DNA of 64,000 nt from Chitinophaga eiseniae. Its GTDB lineage: Bacteria; Bacteroidota; Bacteroidia; Chitinophagales; Chitinophagaceae. The notes under the pieces were generated by a model. It did not search any database. It was not told the DNA's origin and worked only from the letters and a program-made list of their open reading frames with translations. Below, piece after piece: positions 44,053 through 53,016 of this stretch; the first letter of the stretch is position 1; every line of letters starts with the position of its first letter. The stretch is taken from the NCBI RefSeq assembly GCF_900167135.1, contig NZ_FUWZ01000003.1, forward strand, positions 248,001 through 312,000, given 5' to 3'. A program made the translations under genes and the position numbers.

Positions 44053-46674
44053 TTATTGTTTAAATACGTCGTCGCTGACGTTACTATTGATCACTGCCTT
44101 TACTACTTTCACGTTGGTATCGAAGCCGCCGGCGGTAGTACGGAACCGGAAGGGTATCTGTACGCCGCTGACGTCGCGGTACTCGAGATAGTCCGTTACA
44201 GCATTGTTACCGGGAGATCCTTCCTGACCGCTGAGGGTGGCTGAGCGCACTTTCAGCCCTGTTTTGCTGCTATAGTAGTTTTTGAGCAGGCTGCCATTAG
44301 GTGTGGCGATGGTCAGCACATACGTTTCTTCGTCATTGACCTGTTCAGTCTGCGGCGCCAACTCTATCTTTACCGCATCAGGCGATTCCAGGAAAGCGAG
44401 TTCGGGAAATAGCTGGTTTCTTTCCTTCAGCATACTTTTTTCGGGGGCTGTCAGTGGTGTCTGGCGGCCCATCTGCCACAGCCTTACCGAATCTCCGTTG
44501 ATGATCAGTTTATGCACCACGCCGTTGATAGCCGGTACATTTACCGCCTGCCAAACCTTGCCGGGTATCTTATTGATCAGCTTAAGCTCCACATCCGTGC
44601 CCTGCGCCTCTCCCTGTGCTTCCACTGACAGGTCTCTGACGCCTTTCAGTTTTTCTTTGCCGCCGATAGCGTCTATATAACGGCTCAGAACAGTAGTGGC
44701 CGTTGTTCCTGCCGGCACTGGTTTACCGGTTTCGGCTTTCCAGCTGTTATTTGCCGGGTTCACGTCCGGCATTTCGCCTTGCGGGTCGATAACAACACTG
44801 ACCAGTTTTACTGTGGACGGGTGATGATAGGCCCAGGTAGATCCACGCTGCCAGATTTCCACCGGCAGGCGTACAGTATCTCGCCGACCGCTTTCATCGC
44901 GGATAGTCAGTACCACCGGCATTGGCAGCTGTTCCAGGTTCTGCAGCGTAATGATCGCACCTTTCGCAGGGTCGTTGCCTTTATAGCTCACGCTCTTAAC
45001 TGCCTGGTCCAGTTTCCAGGTATTAAAGAACCATCCGCGCCAGAACCACGCCAGGTCCTCTCCTGCCGCGTTTTCAACAGATCGGAAAAAGTCCCACGGC
45101 GTAGGATGTCTGAAGGCCCAGCGTTTAATATATTCTTTAAAAGCGTAGTCAAAACGTTCGGGGCCCAGTATATGGTCGCGCAGCAATTTCAGGCCCATGG
45201 CCGGTTTATAATAGGCGGCGATACCGTTGTAACGCAGACCGATCACGTCCGGCGTGTTCATGATGGCTTCTGCATTGGAGCCAAATATCATGGGTGCTGC
45301 ACGCTGTGCCGACTGTTGGGAGTTGAATTCCCCTTTGTTGAATTCAGCCGCGGCGATGCCATTGATAAAGGTGTTAAAGCCTTCATCCATCCAGGCATAT
45401 TTACGTTCGTTGGACCCCACGATCATGGGGAACCAGTTATGCCCGAACTCGTGGCTGGTCACGCCCCAGAGGCCGCCCTTAGACGATTTCCAGGAGCAGA
45501 AAACGATACCGGGGTATTCCATACCGCCTACGATGCCAGCCACATTAGTGGCTACCGGATAAGTGTAGGGATACCATTGGCGGGAATAATGTTCGATGCT
45601 GCCCTTGACGAATTCTGTGGAGCGGCGCCACGCGTTGGGAGCGGATGATTCCGCCGGGTAAACCGACTGCGCGAGGGCTGTTTTACCTCCGGGCAGGTTC
45701 ATACGGGCGGCATCCCAGATAAAGGCGCCGGAAGCGGCCCAGGCCACATCGCGGGATTCTTTACACACAAAATGCCAGGTGCGGGTACCTTTTACGGTGC
45801 TATTATGAAATTCGGTGGTGTCGCGGATCATCACGGTGGCATCGCTGTTGCGGGCTTTCGCTATCCTTGCTGCTTCGGTGGCGTTCAGCACCTGTGCTTC
45901 GTTGACCAGCGAGCCGGAACCGACTACCACCATATTGGCCGGCGCCGTAATGGTATAGTCGAAGTTGCCGTATTCCAGGTAAAATTCAGAAGCGCCCAGG
46001 TAAGGGATATTATTCCAGCCCAGCACATCGTCATATACCGCCATGCGCGGATACCACTGGGCAATTTCGTATATCCATCCGTGACGGGTGTTCAGCCGGC
46101 CGGTACGGTCGGTACCGTATTCAGGTATGGTGTAACTGTAGTCTATCTTAAGCTGCAGGCTGCCGCCGGGTTTCATGGCATCGGCCAGCCGCACCTGCAT
46201 GCGGGTATCGTCTACCAGGTAATTGGCCGTGCTGCTTTTTCCGTTGCTGACCACCTCGACTGACTTCAGCTCAAATCCGTTGGAATAGCTGCGGTTGGCA
46301 AAACGGTCGCCCGTCGCGGCTACCGTGGCGGTGCCGCGGGAATCTTTGCGGTACACGTTCTGGTCCATCTGTAGCCAGAGGAACGGCAGACGGTCCGGGC
46401 TGTTATTTTTATAAGTGATCAATACGGTGCCGGATACCCGGTGTTGCAGGGTATCGAGGGTGACCGATATTTTGTAGTCAGCCGCATTTTGCCAGTATTT
46501 AGGTCCGGGTTGCCCGCCCGCACTCCTGTACTCATTTCCGTTGGCCGGATAAAATAAAGGGGAAAATGCCTCGTGATGGTCATACCGGGAAACCGGTGTG
46601 TTCTGTGACAGGCCTGACTGTGCTATCCCACACAGTAACAGGGATGCCAGCGAATAAAGCTTGCGTAGTTTCAT
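44053..46674 (-). CDS. M1-family metallopeptidase with extra C-terminal domain
   Basis: 873 residues with a signal peptide (about 1-23). A gluzincin zinc site is complete: H408-E409-x-x-H412 in SHEFGHNWFPM and E431 in WMDEGFNTF (HExxH-18-E). The N-terminal beta domain and the helical part after the zinc site fit aminopeptidase-N-like M1 enzymes. From about residue 650 an extra 220-residue domain follows, opening with VLSRYIDAIGGKEKLKGVRDL, which resembles LolA/lipoprotein-carrier-like beta sandwiches found in Bacteroidota surface peptidases. Probably periplasmic and digests peptides. No gene is co-transcribed with it. Confidence 0.88.
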   Translation of the reverse strand: MKLRKLYSLASLLLCGIAQSGLSQNTPVSRYDHHEAFSPLFYPANGNEYRSAGGQPGPKYWQNAADYKISVTLDTLQHRVSGTVLITYKNNSPDRLPFLWLQMDQNVYRKDSRGTATVAATGDRFANRSYSNGFELKSVEVVSNGKSSTANYLVDDTRMQVRLADAMKPGGSLQLKIDYSYTIPEYGTDRTGRLNTRHGWIYEIAQWYPRMAVYDDVLGWNNIPYLGASEFYLEYGNFDYTITAPANMVVVGSGSLVNEAQVLNATEAARIAKARNSDATVMIRDTTEFHNSTVKGTRTWHFVCKESRDVAWAASGAFIWDAARMNLPGGKTALAQSVYPAESSAPNAWRRSTEFVKGSIEHYSRQWYPYTYPVATNVAGIVGGMEYPGIVFCSWKSSKGGLWGVTSHEFGHNWFPMIVGSNERKYAWMDEGFNTFINGIAAAEFNKGEFNSQQSAQRAAPMIFGSNAEAIMNTPDVIGLRYNGIAAYYKPAMGLKLLRDHILGPERFDYAFKEYIKRWAFRHPTPWDFFRSVENAAGEDLAWFWRGWFFNTWKLDQAVKSVSYKGNDPAKGAIITLQNLEQLPMPVVLTIRDESGRRDTVRLPVEIWQRGSTWAYHHPSTVKLVSVVIDPQGEMPDVNPANNSWKAETGKPVPAGTTATTVLSRYIDAIGGKEKLKGVRDLSVEAQGEAQGTDVELKLINKIPGKVWQAVNVPAINGVVHKLIINGDSVRLWQMGRQTPLTAPEKSMLKERNQLFPELAFLESPDAVKIELAPQTEQVNDEETYVLTIATPNGSLLKNYYSSKTGLKVRSATLSGQEGSPGNNAVTDYLEYRDVSGVQIPFRFRTTAGGFDTNVKVVKAVINSNVSDDVFKQ

Positions 46675-46940
46675 CTGGTAGCGATAAATTAGATTTTGTG
46701 GTCTTTAAATATACTGCGATTTACTGAGTTTAACCTTTACGGATTTTGACCATTATTCAAATAATTAACGCTGGCAGGACGGTATACTACCGTCGTTACC
46801 TGTTACCAGAAAAACAAAGCGGTACATGGCCGCGTCTGCACATCAGCAAACGCAGGCGGGATTACTTTGCTATTTCAGGGAATTAACGGGAACGGCTATA
46901 CCGCTGCATGATCCGGATCTTGTTCTTTCCGTTACAGTCG

Positions 46941-47507
46941 TTATTGAAATAACTTCTTCACATGCTTCAGCCGGAAGGCAAAAATAATGCTTAATACACC
47001 GGTGATCCAGAAGGCGGCGGCCATGACTCCCAGAATGGTAGCTACGCCCAGCGCAGGGTTGTCGAGGATCACGATGGCAATCATAATCAGGATGATACCT
47101 CCCACCAACACCCAGCCCCAGTTGGGGATTTTGTCTGTGCGGAGTGCAATGGCGAACACAATCAGGCTGATACCTTTGAAGAGGAACCAGAAGCCCAGGA
47201 AAATGGGGATGACCGCCATGCTGATAGCGGGGTACAACATGAGGATAAAGCCTACTACCAGGTCGATGATACCGGATGCCAGCGACCATCCCCAGCCGTG
47301 CATGGACCTTCGGTTGCCGGTAGCGAAGATGATCTCAAAAATACCTGTCACGAACAGGGTTACACTGAAAAAAATGCTGAGCAACACATAGCTGCTGAAA
47401 GGATTACTGAAAACAATGAAGCCCGCAATGATGAAGATGATGCCGTTGAGCAGATAAAGCCACCAATACTTTACATTGTTGCGGATAGCTGACAGGACCT
47501 GTGACAT
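46941..47507 (-). CDS. HdeD-family (DUF308) membrane protein
   Basis: 188 residues with six evenly spaced membrane helices in three repeating pairs, as in HdeD. Landmarks: YLLNGIIFIIAGFIVFSNPF, GIFEIIFATGNRR, GWGWSLASGIIDLVVGFILM and VLVGGIILIMIAIVILDNP. E. coli HdeD belongs to the acid-stress fitness island. The ATG at 47507 is followed upstream by a palindrome that could be an operator. The interval 46675-46940 to the M1 gene holds no gene that I can support. Confidence 0.88.
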   Translation of the reverse strand: MSQVLSAIRNNVKYWWLYLLNGIIFIIAGFIVFSNPFSSYVLLSIFFSVTLFVTGIFEIIFATGNRRSMHGWGWSLASGIIDLVVGFILMLYPAISMAVIPIFLGFWFLFKGISLIVFAIALRTDKIPNWGWVLVGGIILIMIAIVILDNPALGVATILGVMAAAFWITGVLSIIFAFRLKHVKKLFQ

Positions 47508-47524
47508 ATATTAGTTTTATTTAA

Positions 47525-47550
47525 ATTGTGTAAAATATTTATAACACAAT
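47525..47550. promoter_or_regulatory. Operator-like palindrome upstream of hdeD-like gene
   Basis: ATTGTGT (47525-47531) and ACACAAT (47544-47550) are a perfect 7-base inverted repeat separated by 12 bases, 18 bases before the hdeD-like start. The form resembles binding sites of Crp/Fnr-type dimeric regulators, but no such match can be confirmed here. Confidence 0.3.
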
Positions 47551-47678
47551 GAGTATGCATAAGTTACTTAACAGCTGTCTACCTAAAAAGTTCAGGCTTA
47601 TGATGGAAGGATTCGCCGGTGAAATGCCCTAACTTTGTCAAAATGATTTAAATCATAAATTTAATAGACCACGGAAAC

Positions 47679-47686
47679 TATATTTG
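47679..47686 (+). promoter_or_regulatory. Promoter -7 element abutting the desaturase gene
   Basis: TATATTTG, an exact TAnnTTTG, ends four bases before the ATG at 47691. Transcription would begin at about the start codon, so the message may be leaderless. The upstream TTTG element is not visible at standard spacing. Confidence 0.4.
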
Positions 47687-47690
47687 CAGA

Positions 47691-48611
47691 ATGAATAAGG
47701 CGATCAAGCAAGACAGAAAATCACCAAACTGGTGGCATCAAGTGGACTTTCTGGGAATTCACGCGATTCCCCTGCTGGCTTTTTTTACCGGCACCACTGC
47801 TTTTGACTGGATATTGTGCGGCGTATTGTACGTAGTGCGCATGTTTTTTGTGACGGCCGGTTATCACCGGTATTTTTCTCATCGCGCTTTCAAAACGTCG
47901 CGATTTTTTCAATTTATCCTTGCAGGTGGCGCGCAGAGCAGCTTACAGAAAGGTGCGCTCTGGTGGTCTGCCAATCACCGTATTCACCACAAACACAGTG
48001 ATACACCCGAAGATCCGCACTCTGCCAACATCTACGGCATCTGGTACGCCCATATCGGCTGGATCATGGGACCTGAATACAAACCTACCCGTTTTGACCT
48101 GATCAAGGACCACAAAGCGAAAGAGTTGTTCTGGCTCAACAAATGGCATATGGTGCCTGCCGTTATACTGGCTGTCGCAGTATACTTCGTAGGCAACAAA
48201 GTAAACGGTACCGGATGGTTCGATTGGACAGCGGGTCTTTCTACCCTGCTGATCGGTTTCTTCCTGAGCACCGTTATTTTATACCATGGTACTTTCACTA
48301 TTAACTCCCTGATGCACAAAATCGGTAAACAACGATATTATACCGGCGACCAGTCCCGCAACAGCCTTGTTCTGGCGCTGATCACCCTGGGCGAAGGATG
48401 GCATAACAACCACCACTACTACCAGAGCGCCGCCCGTCAGGGTTTCTACTGGTGGGAAATCGACATCAGCTACTATGTCATCAAAACACTGGGCTGGTTG
48501 GGCATTGTGTGGGACATCCGTCCTGTACCTTCCAAAGTACAGAACAGCAACAAGCTGAAAGATATCCAGGCAGGACGTGTAGCCGTGCCCGAAGCACAAT
48601 TACAGGATTAA
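47691..48611 (+). CDS. Acyl-CoA / fatty-acid desaturase (delta-9 type)
   Basis: 306 residues with four hydrophobic segments and the three histidine boxes of membrane desaturases: HRYFSH, HRIHHKH and HNNHHYY. These bind the di-iron centre that introduces a double bond into saturated acyl chains and so keeps membranes fluid. The C-terminus (from about 285) is short and hydrophilic. No electron-donor gene adjoins it. A nested palindrome with an inner terminator follows the stop. Confidence 0.93.
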   Translation: MNKAIKQDRKSPNWWHQVDFLGIHAIPLLAFFTGTTAFDWILCGVLYVVRMFFVTAGYHRYFSHRAFKTSRFFQFILAGGAQSSLQKGALWWSANHRIHHKHSDTPEDPHSANIYGIWYAHIGWIMGPEYKPTRFDLIKDHKAKELFWLNKWHMVPAVILAVAVYFVGNKVNGTGWFDWTAGLSTLLIGFFLSTVILYHGTFTINSLMHKIGKQRYYTGDQSRNSLVLALITLGEGWHNNHHYYQSAARQGFYWWEIDISYYVIKTLGWLGIVWDIRPVPSKVQNSNKLKDIQAGRVAVPEAQLQD

Positions 48612-48769
48612 TTACGAATTACGAATTACGAATTACGAATTACGAATTACGAATTTCTTAAGCGAAGACCTGAGCGAATCATCGGCTCAGGTCTTCGCTT
48701 TTATAGTCCGGAAATTAATCTCCCCATATTAATTCGTAATTCGTAATTCGTAATTCGTAATTCGTAATT
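48610..48769. repeat. Inverted arrays of the heptamer AATTACG
   Basis: Six perfect copies of AATTACG run from 48610 to 48651; five copies of the reverse complement CGTAATT run from 48735 to 48769. Between them sits a smaller hairpin that acts as a terminator. The arrays are reverse complements, so the region can fold into a long, outer stem. The array begins inside the desaturase stop region. Confidence 0.93.
48660..48704 (+). terminator. Hairpin terminator nested in the AATTACG palindrome
   Basis: GCGAAGACCTGAGC (48662-48675) pairs perfectly with 48685-48698 around a nine-base loop; the flanking AA/TT extends the stem. A short T run (CTTTTAT) follows. It probably ends the desaturase transcript. 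Confidence 0.75.
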
Positions 48770-48805
48770 GATTTATTATCTTGTTTGCCGGAAAAAACAC
48801 CGTCC

Positions 48806-49807
48806 ATGCAATATACACCCGCTACTGACAGATATGATACCATGACGTACAACCGTTGCGGTAAAAGCGGCCTGCAGCTGCCGGCCATATCACTTGGCCT
48901 GTGGCACAACTTCGGCTCTATTGACAACTATGAAAATGGCCGCAGCATTATCCGCCAGGCTTTCGACAAAGGCATCACCCATTTTGACCTCGCCAACAAC
49001 TACGGCCCGGCGCCAGGCAGTGCGGAAGAGAATTTCGGGCGTATCCTCCGGCAGGATTTCACCGGGCATCTGCGCGACGAGCTTGTGATCTCCACCAAAG
49101 CCGGCTACCTGATGTGGCCCGGCCCTTATGGTGATAAAGGTTCCCGTAAATATCTCGTCTCCAGCCTGGACCAGAGCCTGCGCCGTATGGGACTGGAATA
49201 TGTAGACATTTTCTACTCCCACCGCCCAGACCCGGAAACACCCATAGAAGAGACCATGGGCGCACTGCACAGCATCGTGCAACAAGGAAAAGCGCTCTAT
49301 GTAGGCCTCTCCAACTATACCGCTGAACAAACACAGGAGGCCGCGGCCGTACTGAAATCACTGGGTACGCCCTGCCTGATCCATCAACCTAAATACAGTA
49401 TGTTTGAAAGATGGGTGGAAAACGGTCTGCTCGATGTGCTGGAAGCTAACGGTATCGGCTGTATCCCTTTCTCCCCGCTGGCACAGGGGCTGCTTACCGA
49501 CCGCTATCTGAATGGTATTCCCGCGGGATCACGCGCCAGCAAACCCAGTGGCTTCCTGCAGGAAAACGAAGTGTCTGAGGAGAAAATTACCAGGATCAGG
49601 CAGCTCAACAGCCTTGCGCAGGAGCGCGGCCAATCCCTCGCCCAGATGGCGCTGGCCTGGATACTGAAAGACAAGCGTATTACCACGGTACTGATCGGCG
49701 CGAGCTCTGTAGCCCAGCTGGACAACAACCTGGATACGCTGAAGAACGCGTCTTTTACCACAACAGAACTGGAAAAAATTGAAAATATCCTGCACGGCCG
49801 GGGCTAA
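48806..49807 (+). CDS. Aldo/keto reductase (YghZ/GPR-like)
   Basis: 333 residues from the ATG at 48806; a TTG-initiated extension of seven codons exists but is not needed. Aldo/keto reductases use NADPH to reduce carbonyls; this subgroup (E. coli YghZ, L-glyceraldehyde-3-phosphate reductase) also detoxifies methylglyoxal. The active-site region ITHFDLANNYGPAPGSAE (about 52-70) holds the Asp and Tyr, and the closing IGASSVAQLDNNL is the usual NADPH phosphate-binding motif. Convergent with the Old Yellow Enzyme gene, 21 bases apart. Confidence 0.9.
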   Translation: MQYTPATDRYDTMTYNRCGKSGLQLPAISLGLWHNFGSIDNYENGRSIIRQAFDKGITHFDLANNYGPAPGSAEENFGRILRQDFTGHLRDELVISTKAGYLMWPGPYGDKGSRKYLVSSLDQSLRRMGLEYVDIFYSHRPDPETPIEETMGALHSIVQQGKALYVGLSNYTAEQTQEAAAVLKSLGTPCLIHQPKYSMFERWVENGLLDVLEANGIGCIPFSPLAQGLLTDRYLNGIPAGSRASKPSGFLQENEVSEEKITRIRQLNSLAQERGQSLAQMALAWILKDKRITTVLIGASSVAQLDNNLDTLKNASFTTTELEKIENILHGRG

Positions 49808-49828
49808 TGCCCCCGGCCGCTGGCCCTA

Positions 49829-50899
49829 TCAGCGGGGCTTTGCTCTTTCGTACTGTACCGGCCATTGCACGCTGGTATCGCCCAACTGATGAGCCGCCCG
49901 CAAAGGGAAATAAGGATCACGCAGCAGTTCACGCGCCAGCAGCACTATATCTGCCTGTCCCTGCTCAATGATAGATTCCGCTTCCTGCGCCGTGGTGATC
50001 AGCCCCACCGCACCGGTCGCTATTCCAGCTTCTTTTTTGATTTTCGCGGCAAAAGGTGTTTGATATAACGGACCGATATTGATTTTCTGATGCGGCACCA
50101 GTCCGCCGGAAGAACAATCGATCAGGTCTACGTCCTCCGTTTTCAATAATGCCGCCAACTGTGCCGACTGTTCCGGGTCCCAGCCACCGGGCGCCCAGTC
50201 TGTTGCTGAGATGCGCACCAACAGCGGCAGTTCGGCAGGCCATACCGCCCGCACCGATTCCACGGTCTGCAACAGCAGCCGTATCCTGTTTTCAAAGCTC
50301 CCGCCATATTCATCAGTCCGGTGGTTACTCAGCGGCGACAGAAAACTATGCAGCAGATAACCATGCGCCGCATGTATTTCCACCACTTTAAAGCCGGCCA
50401 GCAACGCTCTGGCGGCCGCTTTCCTGAAATCGTTCAACACTTCCAGTATCCCTTCCTGGGTAAGGGCTACCGGTACCGGATATACTTCGTTGAACGGAAC
50501 GGCGCTGGGACCATATACCTCCCATCCGCCATTTTCCGGCGCCACTTTGCCGCTTCCCTCCCACGGCCGCAATGTGCTGGCTTTCCTGCCGGCATGGGCC
50601 AGCTGGATGCCCGGCACGGCGCCCTGCGCCGATATAAATGCCGTGATGCGTTGCAACACAGGAATATGTTCGTCTTTCCAGATGCCGAGGTCCTGCGGGG
50701 AGATGCGCCCTTCAGGAGATACAGCCGCCGCTTCTGTCAGCACCAGACCGGCGCCACCTACCGCCCGGCTGCCCAGGTGTACCAGATGCCAGTCGTTAGC
50801 AAAACCATCCTCCGAAGAGTACTCACACATAGGGGATACCGCGATGCGGTTACGCAGCGTGACGGTCCTCAGCTGCAACGGAGTAAACAAATGCACCAT
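49829..50899 (-). CDS. NADH:flavin oxidoreductase (YqjM-type Old Yellow Enzyme)
   Basis: 356 residues from the ATG at 50899 (MVHLFTPLQLRTV); the open frame extends farther upstream but only this start gives the family length. FMN-binding TIM barrel that reduces activated double bonds. Landmarks: RNRIAVSPMCEYSSEDG (19-35), VLTEAAAVSPEGRISPQDLGIW, the substrate-binding His pair in EIHAAHGYLLHSFLSPLSNHR, and YGGSFENRIR. The cysteine in SPMCEYS marks the thermophilic-like YqjM class. Divergent from the DoxX-like gene. Confidence 0.92.
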   Translation of the reverse strand: MVHLFTPLQLRTVTLRNRIAVSPMCEYSSEDGFANDWHLVHLGSRAVGGAGLVLTEAAAVSPEGRISPQDLGIWKDEHIPVLQRITAFISAQGAVPGIQLAHAGRKASTLRPWEGSGKVAPENGGWEVYGPSAVPFNEVYPVPVALTQEGILEVLNDFRKAAARALLAGFKVVEIHAAHGYLLHSFLSPLSNHRTDEYGGSFENRIRLLLQTVESVRAVWPAELPLLVRISATDWAPGGWDPEQSAQLAALLKTEDVDLIDCSSGGLVPHQKINIGPLYQTPFAAKIKKEAGIATGAVGLITTAQEAESIIEQGQADIVLLARELLRDPYFPLRAAHQLGDTSVQWPVQYERAKPR

Positions 50900-51036
50900 G
50901 GGCTCTCGTTTTAACAATTTAAAAATAAGGTATTCTTTCCGAACAGCCATCTTATCAGGTGCTGTTAAAAATGTGCTAAAGACATTGCGGGCGCCATAAA
51001 TATTTCTTATCATCGTAACGTCATCCAACTAACCTT

Positions 51037-52284
51037 ATGCAGTTATCCCAATACGAGCCTACAACGTGGCCGCTCATCAACCGGATACTTTTCCGTGTTT
51101 TTTCCGTTTACCTGGTGTTTTATTATGGCGCGACCTTCGTTCCCCGGACCTGGTGGGACAAAGCCGTTACCTGGGCAGGCAAACTGCTGATCGGGAAAGA
51201 TTATCACATCGAAGCATGGCCGGCAGGGAGCGGTGATACTACGTTTAACTATCTCCAGTTGTTTTGTATCCTGCTCGCGGCATTGGCCGGTTGTCTTCTC
51301 TGGTCGGTCATCGACAGAAAGCGTAAAAACTATGACAAAATACAATACTGGGTGATGGTCGTGCTCTGTTACCAACTGGCGATCGTCATGTTCCGGTATG
51401 GTGTTGCCAAAGTATTCCCCGGACAGTTTGCAGCGCCCTCGCTTTACAAGCTGGACCAGCCCCTGGGTGAAAGTTCCCCGATGGGACTTGCCTGGACATT
51501 CATGGGTTACTCCCGCGGCTATACGATATTTTCGGGAATAGCTGAATGCCTGGGCGGCCTGCTGTTACTGTTCCGTCGCACCCGCCTGCTGGGCGCCCTG
51601 GTATGCATAGCGGTGATGACGAACGTCGTGGCAATGAACTTCTTCTATGATATCTGCGTGAAACTCTTTTCAAGTCATCTGCTGTTGACCGCCCTGTTCC
51701 TGCTCACGCCTGACATCAAAAGACTGGCACGCTTCTTTTTAACGCAACAGCCGGTAGCGGCCACTACACGATATTACCCGGTGTTTGCCACCCGCTGGAA
51801 ACGGTATGTGTTTAACACCGTCCGGTATCTCGCCGTGGCATGGGTGCTGTGGGGCGCCGTCGCCACGGGAATAAGCATCCGTCAGTCAGTCAAACAATTG
51901 ACCACCGAAGGGGCCATTTACGGTACCTACGAGGTGACCAGCTTCAAATCGCTCTCCCTACCCGGAGAGACGACCATAAACAGACCGGCATGGCGAAAGC
52001 TGTATTTTGAGAAAGGCCGCCGCCTGTTGATCCGCGATGATTCCGGCGTAACGGGAGGCGCAGTACGGATAGATATAGGGCTGCGTACCATAGAAACGAC
52101 CATCAATAAGAATGTGGACACTGTTAACATGCACTATACCCTCAACTTCGACAACACGATGATCATGAAAGGCACGATTGGCCACGACAGTGTACAAATT
52201 CATCTGCAGAAAAAAGACACTGATCATTATTTGCTGATGACCCGGGGGTTTCACTGGGTGAATGAAACATCGTTCAACAAATAA
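51037..52284 (+). CDS. DoxX-like membrane protein
   Basis: 415 residues with about eight hydrophobic helices in the first 300 residues. Landmarks resembling DoxX-family proteins are LAIVMFRYGVAKVFPGQF (about 114-131), GIAECLGGLLLLFRRTRLLGALV and MNFFYDICVKLFSSHLLL. The C-terminal 130 residues are a soluble beta-rich domain facing outward (FKSLSLPGETTINRPAWRKLYF). This long two-part protein is unlike the short DoxX proteins of about 130 residues. Function is unknown; quinone-linked activity is only a possibility from the family. Confidence 0.65.
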   Translation: MQLSQYEPTTWPLINRILFRVFSVYLVFYYGATFVPRTWWDKAVTWAGKLLIGKDYHIEAWPAGSGDTTFNYLQLFCILLAALAGCLLWSVIDRKRKNYDKIQYWVMVVLCYQLAIVMFRYGVAKVFPGQFAAPSLYKLDQPLGESSPMGLAWTFMGYSRGYTIFSGIAECLGGLLLLFRRTRLLGALVCIAVMTNVVAMNFFYDICVKLFSSHLLLTALFLLTPDIKRLARFFLTQQPVAATTRYYPVFATRWKRYVFNTVRYLAVAWVLWGAVATGISIRQSVKQLTTEGAIYGTYEVTSFKSLSLPGETTINRPAWRKLYFEKGRRLLIRDDSGVTGGAVRIDIGLRTIETTINKNVDTVNMHYTLNFDNTMIMKGTIGHDSVQIHLQKKDTDHYLLMTRGFHWVNETSFNK

Positions 52285-52288
52285 CGCC

Positions 52289-52296
52289 TACATTTG
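52289..52296 (+). promoter_or_regulatory. Promoter -7 element abutting the PhyH gene
   Basis: TACATTTG, an exact TAnnTTTG, ends three bases before the ATG at 52300, in the 15-base gap after the DoxX-like stop. It could let the downstream gene be transcribed alone as a leaderless message. No TTTG lies at standard spacing upstream. Confidence 0.35.
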
Positions 52297-52299
52297 AGC

Positions 52300-53016
52300 A
52301 TGATACCGAATATTGAAACACATCGGCAGCAGCTTGCCACACAGGGATATACTGTTGTGGAAGACCTGTTTTCCGGCGGTGAAGTACAAACGATCCTCCG
52401 GCTGATATCGCAGGCAGATATGCGTCAGGCTGTGTTCCGCAAAACGGCCGACCTGTTTGCCATCCGGCAGTTTCTGCAATCGGTACCGGATGTGCGGCCC
52501 GCTGTTTTTACGCCTGCATTGATGTACCTGATTCATACGTTGTTCGGAGAAGATTACGTGCCGGTAAAATCCATCTATTTTGATAAACCCGGACAGTCCA
52601 ACTGGTTTGTGGCGTGGCACCAGGACCTTACGATTTCCGTGAGAGAAAAGATACCGGTAGAAGGTTTCGGGCCATGGACCGTCAAACAAAACCAATATGC
52701 CGTGCAGCCTCCGCTGTCGCTGCTGGAGAATATTTATACCATCCGTCTTCATCTCGACGATACCGACGCGCTGAACGGAGCGCTGAAGGTGATCCCCGGC
52801 ACGCATTTACAGGGGATTGTACGTCCGGACACCCTTTCCCTGCAGGAAACGCCCGAAGTCAGCTGCAGCGTTAAAAGCGGCGGTGTCATGATCATGCGGC
52901 CATTGCTGATGCATGCATCGTCCCGCAGCGCCAGCGGCTCCAACCGTCGCGTAGTGCATATCGAGTTCTCCGATCGGAGCCTGCCCGGCGGGCTAAGCTG
53001 GTCGGAGAATATTTAG
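52300..53016 (+). CDS. Phytanoyl-CoA dioxygenase (PhyH) family protein
   Basis: 238 residues from the ATG at 52300. Fe(II)/2-oxoglutarate oxygenase fold. The iron-binding HxD motif is in NWFVAWHQDLTISV (His and Asp two apart) and the distal His in MRPLLMHASSRSA; the nearby Arg residues (SGSNRRVVHIEF) would hold 2-oxoglutarate. IRLHLDDTDALNGALKVIPGTH is a core strand pair of the family. The substrate is not predictable. It may be co-transcribed with the DoxX-like gene. Confidence 0.88.
   Translation: MIPNIETHRQQLATQGYTVVEDLFSGGEVQTILRLISQADMRQAVFRKTADLFAIRQFLQSVPDVRPAVFTPALMYLIHTLFGEDYVPVKSIYFDKPGQSNWFVAWHQDLTISVREKIPVEGFGPWTVKQNQYAVQPPLSLLENIYTIRLHLDDTDALNGALKVIPGTHLQGIVRPDTLSLQETPEVSCSVKSGGVMIMRPLLMHASSRSASGSNRRVVHIEFSDRSLPGGLSWSENI

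Noticed and set aside
46778..46794. GACGGTATACTACCGTC palindrome between the M1 and hdeD-like genes
   Set aside because: Perfect 7-base arms but no T tract and no start codon nearby; a lone short palindrome is not enough to claim an operator or terminator.
46870..47289. 139-codon frame overlapping the hdeD-like gene
   Set aside because: His/Pro/Arg-rich out-of-frame shadow; the six-helix HdeD frame is clearly the real one.
48452..48661. 69-codon frame ending NYELRITNYELRI
   Set aside because: Its tail is the AATTACG heptamer array read as protein.
48610..48769. Possible CRISPR-like array of AATTACG heptamers
   Set aside because: Units are only seven bases long and abut each other without spacers.
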